DNA of 30,703 nt from a virus, in the IMG/VR virus record IMGVR_UViG_3300028197_000095, positions 1 through 30,703 of that record; one strand, given 5' to 3'. Every line of letters begins with the position of its first letter. Within the stretch, counting starts at the first letter, position 1. Shown piece by piece: positions 9,053 through 15,360 of this stretch. The notes under the pieces are model-generated. The model had not been told where the DNA came from, did no database searches, and saw only the letters and a program-made list of their open reading frames with translations. A program made the translations under genes and the position numbers.

Positions 9053-10035
9053 TGAAACTAAACAATCTTTTACCTATCGTAGTTTTAGGCTTGATAAACA
9101 GCGGATGTGCTAGTTTGTCACTGCCGACAGATATCGTAAAAGACGAATGGTGCCAACCTAACTTTATGGAATGTATAGAAGATCCAGTACAGGTTGAATT
9201 ACCAACATATGAAAAGTTGAGACAGTTACCACCGGCAGAAAACATGCCAGTTGTAGCAGTATATCAATTTACAGATTTAACAGGGCAACGTAAACAGAAA
9301 GATAACATTGCCTTATTTAGTACAGCAGTTACACAAGGCGCTAAGCCTTTGTTAATTGATGCACTAAAGGCCGCAGGAGCAGGAGATACTGGAAACGGTA
9401 CCTGGTTCCGTGTGGTAGAAAGAGGACTTGGATTGGATAATCTTGTCAGAGAAAGACAGATAGTAAGATCCACGAGAGATGAGTATGCTAAAAAAAACGG
9501 CGATAAAACTAAGAATTCTCTAGAACCTATGCTTTTTGCAGGCATGATTCTAGAAGGTGGAATTGTCGGTTATGATAGCAACGTTGAAACAGGTGGTAAT
9601 GGCGCCAGATATTTAGGTATCGGTGGTAGTGCCCAGTATAGACGTGACTCAGTTGTGGTCTCTCTTCGTGCTGTTAGTACATTAACAGGCGAAGTTTTAC
9701 TCAACGTACAGACATACAAGACAATATTGAGTGTAGGCATGGGGGCAGACGTATTTCGTTTTCTCGACATGGATACAAAATTATTAGAACTTGAAACAGG
9801 GGTGACACAGAATGAGAGTGTTACTTGGGCAGTTCGAAGTGCAATCGAAGCCGCTACTTTGGCGATGATTGAACAGGGAGATGAACGCGGATATTGGGAG
9901 ATTAATTACCCACCAGAATGGGAAGAAGTAGAGACAATAGAATCTACTCCTATCCAGGACGCGGATGCAATACTAACTGACCCAGGCTCACGTGTAACTG
10001 ATGAAAGTTCGGAAAACAAAGGAGAAGTAAAATGA
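9052..10035 (+). CDS. csgG: CsgG-like outer-membrane curli export channel
   Basis: 327 residues, a strong match to CsgG, the nonameric lipoprotein pore that exports curlin subunits. A short signal sequence ends at NSGC-AS, with Cys19 as the likely lipidation site; position -3 is Asn, where Leu is usual. Conserved blocks include VVAVYQFTDLTGQ, ALFSTAVTQGAKPLLIDAL, a segment aligned with LERQGLQNLLNERK, GGNGARYLGIGGSAQYRRDS, STLTGEVLLNVQTYKTILS and DVFRFLD. In the constriction loop the Phe of E. coli CsgG (F56) is kept, but the Asn (N55) aligns with Leu, and the Tyr (Y51) with a charged residue. An acidic extension of about 40 residues follows the conserved domain. It overlaps the next gene by ATGA. 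Function as a secretion pore is very likely; gating may differ. Confidence 0.93.
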   Translation: MKLNNLLPIVVLGLINSGCASLSLPTDIVKDEWCQPNFMECIEDPVQVELPTYEKLRQLPPAENMPVVAVYQFTDLTGQRKQKDNIALFSTAVTQGAKPLLIDALKAAGAGDTGNGTWFRVVERGLGLDNLVRERQIVRSTRDEYAKKNGDKTKNSLEPMLFAGMILEGGIVGYDSNVETGGNGARYLGIGGSAQYRRDSVVVSLRAVSTLTGEVLLNVQTYKTILSVGMGADVFRFLDMDTKLLELETGVTQNESVTWAVRSAIEAATLAMIEQGDERGYWEINYPPEWEEVETIESTPIQDADAILTDPGSRVTDESSENKGEVK

Positions 10036-10757
10036 TTAATAATAAAAGATTGTTAGCAATGTTTACAGGCTTTGCTATGTTAATAAGTTTTGATTTAGCA
10101 TCAGCAGGTACAACAGATAACGAAATTTTACTTGATCAACAAGGTACAACTCTTACTTTAACAATTGACCAACAAGGTTACGGTAATAAAGTCGGCGGAA
10201 ACACAGGTATGACATCAGATTTTCTAATTACAGGTGCAACGGTTACATTTAACTTAGATCAAGTAGGTAACTTGAATAAGTTTTTTGGACCACTTATTAG
10301 TGACAATGCAACTATTAATGCTGTCTTCACAGGCAACAGTAATATTTGGGATTGGAACTTAGGTGCTAGTGGTAGTACAGACTATGCAAACTTTTTAGTT
10401 GACGTAGCCGGTGGCAGTAATACTTTTGATATTGATGTGGGAGCATCGGTATCGTCGGAACGTTTAAACTTTGATTTAGATATATTAGGTAGCAGTAATG
10501 TGTTTACCTCTATTGATATCGAAGTTGATGATGCTGTTTGGGACTTTGATATTACTGGAAGTAGTAATAACTGGGTAACGTCACAAACCGATGGGGCATA
10601 TCACAAAATGTTTGTGGTCCATGACGGTAGTGGTGGTAACTTCAGTTTAACTCAAAGCTCGGGCACATGTGCCACAGGTATTTCGTCATGTTATAGTGAG
10701 ATGAACCTAGATATTGATAGTGAAAATGCTACAGTTACGATCACACAAACAGACTAA
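10032..10757 (+). CDS. Curlin-like secreted repeat protein 1
   Basis: 241 residues with a signal peptide (cleavage probably after LASA). Two clear curlin-type motifs occur near the start, LTIDQQGYGNKVGG and FNLDQVGNLNKFFG, fitting the x5-Q-x-G-x2-N pattern of CsgA/CsgB. They are followed by about four looser units with G-x-S-N (TGNSNIWDW, GGSNTFDID, GSSNVFTS, GSSNNWVTS) in which the Gln is lost. The C-terminal end has two Cys (GTCATG, SSC) and finishes VTITQTD; the second curlin-like protein has a matching end. Placed directly after csgG with an ATGA overlap and a GGAG site, it is the obvious candidate for the exported substrate. Amyloid formation is inferred from the repeats. Confidence 0.75.
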   Translation: MINNKRLLAMFTGFAMLISFDLASAGTTDNEILLDQQGTTLTLTIDQQGYGNKVGGNTGMTSDFLITGATVTFNLDQVGNLNKFFGPLISDNATINAVFTGNSNIWDWNLGASGSTDYANFLVDVAGGSNTFDIDVGASVSSERLNFDLDILGSSNVFTSIDIEVDDAVWDFDITGSSNNWVTSQTDGAYHKMFVVHDGSGGNFSLTQSSGTCATGISSCYSEMNLDIDSENATVTITQTD

Positions 10758-11907
10758 TATTTTATCGGTATTCTTGTTGTGTTTATTAAGTTTTGGAGTT
10801 GATGCTAATATAGGCAATGTTTCAGAACTTAATGGCACACCAGGATCGATTGATAGAAAGTCAGGTGAGAATGTTGTAGCAGAACTTTCGACTACAATCG
10901 AAAGTCTTGATCAAGTAGAGACAACAAACGGTAGACTTAAAATACAGTTTGTTGACGACACACAGGTTAGTTTAACAGAACACACATACATGGAAATAAA
11001 CGAATACGTTTATGATCCAGATCCAGCAAAGAGTAAAATGGCTTTAAACTTTGTACAAGGTACAGCCAGGTTTGCTACCGGAGGTCTTGGACTTGTTCCT
11101 AAAGAGAACATTTTAATACAGACCCCAACAGCGACTATCGGCGTTCGTGGCACGGACTTCACGACCACCGTCGACGAATTAGGTCGCAGTCTAGTTATAT
11201 TATTACCAGATGAAGATTGCACAGACAAAGTAGCCTTAGAACAAGGTTGTGCTCCTAGTGGTAGTATAACAATTACAAACCAAGGAGGCACAGTTATACT
11301 TGATGAAGCATATATGAGTGCTATGGTGAGTACAGCAGAAACACCTCCTACTCCACCAGTTGTTTTATCTGGCATTGATTTGAATGTTATAGACAATATG
11401 TTTATTGTATCAGAGCCTGCAGAAATTAAAGAAGCAATACAAGAGCAAGTAGAGGAAAAGCAAGGAGTTGATTATCTTGCATTTACAGATTTAGACTTTG
11501 ATGCTCTAGAAGAGAACATACTCGAAGATGACAAAGAAGCAAACTTAGAATTCACAGAATTAGACATAAATTTTCTTGATGTTGATTTATTGCAAGACTT
11601 ATTAGAGATAATGGAAGTAAGTATTGATTTAGCAACAGCAGGTACTGGCGATGGTGGTGAGGGATTTAATGGTGCCAGTATTGTTGGTACAGCACCAGGG
11701 TTTGACAAAGAGACATCTTTTAACACAATAATAGACCAAGGTGGCGGAACAATATGGTTCTACAGAGATAACAATGGTATTATAAGTGTTAAAATACCAA
11801 TTTCAGCAGGTGCAAGGATAGACTCAGAAGTAGACGGCAAAACCGGAACAATTATTGTTAATGGTGGCGGCAGTATAAATATTATTATCAGACAACAGAG
11901 CGGATAA
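10726..11907 (+). CDS. FecR-domain periplasmic protein
   Basis: 393 residues from ATG 10726, overlapping the preceding gene by 32 bases; a TTG at 10714 is an alternative start. A signal peptide (ILSVFLLCLLSFGVDA) is followed by a FecR domain at about residues 30-175. Its marks are the early LNGTPGSIDRKSGENV block, VETTNGRLKIQFVDDTQVSL, NFVQGTARFATGG and the hallmark TPTATIGVRGTDFTTTV. The middle (about 230-300) is strongly acidic with Leu/Phe/Asp/Glu heptads. A C-terminal Gly-rich beta segment ends NIIIRQQSG. FecR domains often bind or sense in the periplasm and, from general knowledge, commonly neighbour CHASE2 cyclases in bacterial genomes; such a cyclase lies 3.5 kb downstream here. A scaffold or sensor for the export system is plausible but inferred. 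Confidence 0.8.
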   Translation: MLQLRSHKQTNILSVFLLCLLSFGVDANIGNVSELNGTPGSIDRKSGENVVAELSTTIESLDQVETTNGRLKIQFVDDTQVSLTEHTYMEINEYVYDPDPAKSKMALNFVQGTARFATGGLGLVPKENILIQTPTATIGVRGTDFTTTVDELGRSLVILLPDEDCTDKVALEQGCAPSGSITITNQGGTVILDEAYMSAMVSTAETPPTPPVVLSGIDLNVIDNMFIVSEPAEIKEAIQEQVEEKQGVDYLAFTDLDFDALEENILEDDKEANLEFTELDINFLDVDLLQDLLEIMEVSIDLATAGTGDGGEGFNGASIVGTAPGFDKETSFNTIIDQGGGTIWFYRDNNGIISVKIPISAGARIDSEVDGKTGTIIVNGGGSINIIIRQQSG

Positions 11908-11910
11908 TAA

Positions 11911-13407
11911 ATGAATCCAGATTACATATTACCATATGTTAAAAAAGCAAAATCATATGGTAACAGAGTACTTATTGTATCTCAAGACGAAGAACTAGAT
12001 CTTGCACAGTCCCTTGCTTCTGCAGGATTAGAAGTTAGGTATCTAAAAACATACGACATAATTCTTACCGCAAACCCAGAGTACAGAAACGACTTAGTGT
12101 GGGCTCACACAGTTATTTTCTTTGGGCACACAGTACAAATAGACTCCGGGGTAGCATTTAATCTAATATGCAAAACTCCTCTACAAGAAAATACTCCTCA
12201 TGAAGTGTTTAGCGGAACTTGGAAACAGTATAGTGAATCAAGGCTAGCAAGTTTTCATAATGTTAAAGAAGCATGGTCAGAGATAGTGAATGTCTGGCCA
12301 GAATTACCATACAAGCCGTACACTAATGATATTGGTATAGTTTATGCAGGTGCAGAGCATGGAATATCAGTTGCACATATCTGCACATGCGAGTTAGTAG
12401 ACTATGTAGAGATGTTGCGTAAAACAGGTGCTAAAAAGTTTTTGTGCTATAACTTAATGGAAACAGCACAGTTAGACAGTATATTACGAATTCAGTTATT
12501 AGCAACAGCAATGCCGGGCATAGATTGTAAGGACTTTATATATGTTACTGCGGCATCTAATATGGAATCAAGTTGGAAACAATTTTGTATAGAAAATCAA
12601 ATAGAAAATCCTATTAGTATAATGTCTGGTAATTGGTATGATCAAACATGGTGGAATACGTCATGGAATCCGTTAGATGAAAATATAGATGTTCCTGATT
12701 TTGACCCAGCCTACTTGCCGCCAAATACTTTCTTATGCTTTAATAATGTTCCAAGATGGCATAGGACAAAAATAGTTACAGAGTTAGTGCATAATAATTT
12801 ACTAGAACACGGACTAGTAAGTTTGCGTAATAATAATTCTATACATTTTGATGAACTAGATCTCGAACAAACAAGACCAGAAGCAACACAATGGTTAAAA
12901 GATAATATACCATTAAGTATTGATGACACAGATGCTAGGCTTAGGCATATGGCATTTCCTGATACCACAGATGTAGCATTGCATAGAGATACAAATTTTT
13001 CAATAGTAACAGAAACAATTTTTCAAAGGGAGAACACAATACCGCCCGACAACAGTACAGACTTTGTTAAAGGTGGCTTTTTCTTTACAGAAAAAACATA
13101 TAAACCGTTTTGGTTTAAACAAGCATTTGTACTTGCCGCAGTTCCAGGTATGCTACAATATCTTAAATCTATTGGTTGGCAGACGTTTTCACCCTACATC
13201 GACGAGAGCTATGACAACGAAATAGACGACAACAAACGTTTAGAAATGATTATTAATGAAGTAAAACGGCTAAATAGTTATACAGATGAGCAGTGGCTTA
13301 GTTGGAGGCAAGGAGTCCAGCCAGCAATAGAACATAATGCACAAAGAATTCGTAGAGAACACTCGGGCGATCTAACTACTTCTCAGTGGGAGGAACTATT
13401 CAAATGA
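11911..13407 (+). CDS. Glycosyltransferase-like protein of the marine-phage type
   Basis: 498 residues, no signal peptide or membrane segment, so probably cytoplasmic. The C-terminal third carries FSIVTETIF, FFFTEKTYKPFWFKQAFVL, VPGMLQYLKSIGWQTFSPYI and DESYDNE. The E-K-T-x-K-P block with a following pro-gly-x-leu and GWQTF resembles the acceptor end of putative glycosyltransferases common in marine T4-like phages. The N-terminal part (VLIVSQDEELDLAQSLASAG) could be a Rossmann-like fold. I cannot identify donor or acceptor. It starts three bases after the FecR gene and overlaps the next curlin-like gene by ATGA, so it is translated with the secretion genes. It might modify an exported protein or a host surface glycan; this is inference. 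Confidence 0.55.
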   Translation: MNPDYILPYVKKAKSYGNRVLIVSQDEELDLAQSLASAGLEVRYLKTYDIILTANPEYRNDLVWAHTVIFFGHTVQIDSGVAFNLICKTPLQENTPHEVFSGTWKQYSESRLASFHNVKEAWSEIVNVWPELPYKPYTNDIGIVYAGAEHGISVAHICTCELVDYVEMLRKTGAKKFLCYNLMETAQLDSILRIQLLATAMPGIDCKDFIYVTAASNMESSWKQFCIENQIENPISIMSGNWYDQTWWNTSWNPLDENIDVPDFDPAYLPPNTFLCFNNVPRWHRTKIVTELVHNNLLEHGLVSLRNNNSIHFDELDLEQTRPEATQWLKDNIPLSIDDTDARLRHMAFPDTTDVALHRDTNFSIVTETIFQRENTIPPDNSTDFVKGGFFFTEKTYKPFWFKQAFVLAAVPGMLQYLKSIGWQTFSPYIDESYDNEIDDNKRLEMIINEVKRLNSYTDEQWLSWRQGVQPAIEHNAQRIRREHSGDLTTSQWEELFK

Positions 13408-14267
13408 ACATAGATGAAAAATTAAACAATATGAAACCAAAGGATACCCCTTTATTAGTCCTTGGGTACTTACTATTAGGCATGATGTTACTTTTGCCAT
13501 TAACAGCAAAAGCCGATAATACAAACAGCATAATCATTAGTCAAGTTAACAATGAAGATACTGATGACTTAATACTTACTATCTCCCAAGAGGGTTATGA
13601 TAATAAAGTTAATCTTTCTCTTGCACACGATGATAATACTATTACAATTACTCAACAAGGTAACAACCATGAAGTTAGTTGGGTTGAACAGTGGGGGTCA
13701 GGCATAAACTGGGGCGGCGACTTAGACGGCGAAAACAACACTTTGACCTTTCGTCAAAATTGTTCTCGTGGTACCAGTTGTGGGAAATCAGATATAGGAT
13801 TTCACATTCAAGGAGACTCCAACACAGTTAAATATGGGCAAGGAGTTTATATGGCGAGCTCAACCAATACTGCATTTATATATGATTCTGACGAGGGCGG
13901 AAACCATACAGCAACGTTAGACATTCACGGTAACGGCAACACTCTTTCTGGATATCAACGAAATGGAAACCTAAATGCTTACAGTGGGCATACTTCACGT
14001 TTATACCTGTACGCAGACAATAACACACTTTATGCCGCTCAAGAAGCCGACGGAGCAAAGACACTAAATTATACCAGTAACGTTGATGGTAGTGTTGGCA
14101 ATATCATACAATCACATAACGGAGGCCACACAGCCACAGTAGTGTTGAACGGCAATTATCCGACCAACATAACTTTACTTCAACATTCAGCAACAGCACA
14201 GTCATACTCATTGACACAAAATTGTCTTACATCAAGTGGTTGTAGTATTTCAGTTACACAAGATTAA
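13404..14267 (+). CDS. Curlin-like secreted repeat protein 2
   Basis: 287 residues from ATG 13404, which overlaps the previous stop (ATGA) and has a strong GGAGG at 13389-13393; a GTG at 13386 is less likely. A signal peptide (VLGYLLLGMMLLLPLTAKA) is followed by curlin-type units LTISQEGYDNKVN and ITITQQGNNHEVSW, then weaker ones (IQGDSNTVKYGQG, IHGNGNTLSGYQ, YADNNTLYAAQ). Cys pairs occur in the middle (NCSRGTSCG) and near the end (NCLTSSGC). The ending YSLTQNC..GCSISVTQD parallels that of curlin-like protein 1. It is the last gene of the operon. It is probably a second substrate of the CsgG channel, perhaps nucleator versus major subunit as for CsgB and CsgA; that split is a guess. Confidence 0.72.
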   Translation: MNIDEKLNNMKPKDTPLLVLGYLLLGMMLLLPLTAKADNTNSIIISQVNNEDTDDLILTISQEGYDNKVNLSLAHDDNTITITQQGNNHEVSWVEQWGSGINWGGDLDGENNTLTFRQNCSRGTSCGKSDIGFHIQGDSNTVKYGQGVYMASSTNTAFIYDSDEGGNHTATLDIHGNGNTLSGYQRNGNLNAYSGHTSRLYLYADNNTLYAAQEADGAKTLNYTSNVDGSVGNIIQSHNGGHTATVVLNGNYPTNITLLQHSATAQSYSLTQNCLTSSGCSISVTQD

Positions 14268-14275
14268 CTAAGCGG

Positions 14276-14304
14276 TTGACACAGTACAATTTCTGTACTA
14301 TAAT
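14276..14304 (+). promoter_or_regulatory. Consensus sigma70-type promoter
   Basis: TTGACA (14276-14281), a 17-base spacer and TATAAT (14299-14304): a perfect consensus promoter in an otherwise late-promoter region. The expected start is at about 14310-14312, essentially at the ATG of the next gene. It implies early expression, or expression by unmodified host polymerase. Confidence 0.88.
14283..14299. repeat. Inverted repeat in the promoter spacer (possible operator)
   Basis: AGTACA and TGTACT form perfect 6-base arms around a 5-base centre, filling the space between the -35 and -10 boxes. The position is ideal for a dimeric repressor to block polymerase. No candidate regulator is visible in the window. 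It could also be chance in AT-rich DNA. Confidence 0.55.
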
Positions 14305-14311
14305 ATAACTT

Positions 14312-14473
14312 ATGAAACACATGATCAAGTGGTTAAAAATAACTGCTGGTATAAACTTATATCTATCCGTGATAATGACACTAGTGCTAATAGCCTTAGT
14401 TGCGGATATCGTTTTAGATACATATTGGCATAGTAATGCTTATATAGAACAATTTAAGAATAGTGATAACTAG
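14312..14473 (+). CDS. 53-residue single-span membrane protein, probably leaderless
   Basis: A short reading frame from ATG 14312 to TAG 14471-14473: MKHMIKWLKITAGINL, then a hydrophobic stretch (about residues 16-35, YLSVIMTLVLIALVADIVL), then a polar tail DTYWHSNAYIEQFKNSDN. Lys-rich residues before the segment predict the N-terminus in the cytoplasm and the tail outside. The ATG sits seven bases after the TATAAT box and has no Shine-Dalgarno, so the message should be leaderless or nearly so. The stop region overlaps the start of the next gene. The function is unknown; small early membrane proteins in phages often act on host envelope processes, but nothing here shows this. Confidence 0.6.
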   Translation: MKHMIKWLKITAGINLYLSVIMTLVLIALVADIVLDTYWHSNAYIEQFKNSDN

Positions 14474-14777
14474 TTGGCTATCATCATATAGAACTTATTG
14501 TCTATCAGTTGCTTTTGCACACTTTGTATTGTTCACTTTCTTCTTCCCTAATGTAGTATTTTATACTATTGTTGTGGTAATTATGTTTGTAGTTTTGTAT
14601 GTGTGGATTGATTTAATTCACACAATAGAAGAAGCACACAGAATGGATATATTAAATTTAATACATACTTCTTCCTGCCAAGAAACTATAGAAATCTTAT
14701 CCTTTGAATTACACCTACACGATCAAAACAGTATAGCAGGCCACCGACCTTTTCATCTGGACGGCATTAACTATTAA
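14463..14777 (+). CDS. 104-residue two-span membrane protein
   Basis: Begins with GTG 14463, overlapping the preceding small gene by 11 bases, which suggests translational coupling since no good ribosome site is visible. Two hydrophobic segments lie at about residues 12-28 and 30-50 (CLSVAFAHFVLFTFFF and VVFYTIVVVIMFVVLYVWI). A soluble His/Glu-rich tail ends in GHRPFHLDGINY. I do not recognise a family. It shares the sigma70-type promoter with the 53-residue gene and is followed by a weak hairpin. An early membrane-acting function is possible but unproven. The start codon is the weakest part of this call. Confidence 0.5.
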   Translation: MITSWLSSYRTYCLSVAFAHFVLFTFFFPNVVFYTIVVVIMFVVLYVWIDLIHTIEEAHRMDILNLIHTSSCQETIEILSFELHLHDQNSIAGHRPFHLDGINY

Positions 14778-14789
14778 AATGCAACAAAT

Positions 14790-14811
14790 TGTTACTTGAT
14801 GTAACACTTTT
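14790..14811 (+). terminator. Weak possible terminator
   Basis: TGTTAC - TTGAT - GTAACA, a 6-bp stem with a 5-base loop followed by CTTTT. The stem is AT-rich and the T run short, so termination may be partial. It lies between the early-type pair and the next late promoter. Confidence 0.35.
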
Positions 14812-14813
14812 CC

Positions 14814-14821
14814 GATAAATA
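14814..14821 (+). promoter_or_regulatory. T4-type late promoter (GATAAATA)
   Basis: It sits just after the weak hairpin; the predicted start near 14827 gives a leader of about 49 bases to the lipoprotein gene at 14876. Confidence 0.75.
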
Positions 14822-14875
14822 TATTATGTTATAGAAACAGTTTGTTTTATAACTTATTATAATAAGGAGAAAGAT

Positions 14876-15157
14876 ATGAAAAATTTGTTATCATTCTTCA
14901 GTTTAATCGCTTTATCTAGTATAGTAGGGTGTGCCTCAGTTGGAGGTGCCTGGAATGCTGGTACAGAGATTGTTACAGGAACAGTTGACTCTGTTGTGGG
15001 CGGAGCCGCAACAATGGCAGTTGCTATTACTGATGATGTGAGAAACATTGCAGACGTAACTATTGATACAGCACAAGGTGTTGTTAAAACAGTTGCAGAA
15101 AATGTTGATGCACAAACTGATGAACTACAAAAGGACGATACACCTGAAAAAAAGTAA
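14876..15157 (+). CDS. Small outer- or inner-membrane lipoprotein
   Basis: 93 residues with a clean type II signal peptide: MKNLLSFFSLIALSSIVGC, lipobox I-V-G-C, lipidated Cys19. The mature part is Ala/Val/Thr-rich with possible amphipathic repeats (IVTGTVDSVVGG, VRNIADVTIDTAQGVVKTVA) and ends in a charged tail. A strong ribosome site (AAGGAGA) lies seven bases before the ATG. It has its own late promoter and lies between the curli-like genes and the cyclase. It might be an accessory lipoprotein of the secretion apparatus or a spanin-like partner for lysis; no partner is identifiable and neither role is shown. Residue +2 is Ala, which in enterobacteria allows outer-membrane sorting. Confidence 0.75.
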   Translation: MKNLLSFFSLIALSSIVGCASVGGAWNAGTEIVTGTVDSVVGGAATMAVAITDDVRNIADVTIDTAQGVVKTVAENVDAQTDELQKDDTPEKK

Positions 15158-15192
15158 CGAGTTTTTCTTTATTCCCAAAGGACAAGGACGAA

Positions 15193-15279
15193 ATGTCCGC
15201 CTCAGAGCTTGTTAAACTTTTTAAACAGAATGCAAAAAAGTTAGAAGCATACTGCAAGGCAAATCCTAAAGAATGTTGA
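15193..15279 (+). CDS. 28-residue small protein
   Basis: ATG 15193 to TGA 15277-15279 encodes a Lys-rich amphipathic helix followed by a tail ending YCKANPKEC with two Cys. An AAGGAC ribosome site lies just upstream, and a strong terminator follows ten bases after the stop, which frames it as a real last gene of the lipoprotein transcript. Too short for homology by eye. It could instead be non-coding 3' leader sequence. Confidence 0.45.
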   Translation: MSASELVKLFKQNAKKLEAYCKANPKEC

Positions 15280-15288
15280 AGAACAACG

Positions 15289-15312
15289 AAAGGGCAGACA
15301 ACTGCCCTTTTT
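15289..15312 (+). terminator. Intrinsic terminator before the cyclase gene
   Basis: A perfect 9-bp stem (AAAGGGCAG / CTGCCCTTT) with an ACAA loop and trailing T residues. It insulates the cyclase gene from upstream transcription. Confidence 0.9.
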
Positions 15313-15347
15313 ATTGACTGATTCTAAGAGGAAGTGTAATAAAATAC

Positions 15348-15355
15348 GATAAATA
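15348..15355 (+). promoter_or_regulatory. Late promoter with zero-length leader (cyclase)
   Basis: GATAAATA ends five bases before ATG 15361. With the usual T4 late spacing, transcription starts at or within a base of the A of the ATG. No ribosome site is visible. Confidence 0.78.
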
Positions 15356-15360
15356 TTACT

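Noticed and set aside
8546-14267. CsgE, CsgC, CsgD or a clear CsgB in the curli-like operon
   Set aside because: No protein matches these; every frame between csgF and 14267 is accounted for by other genes.
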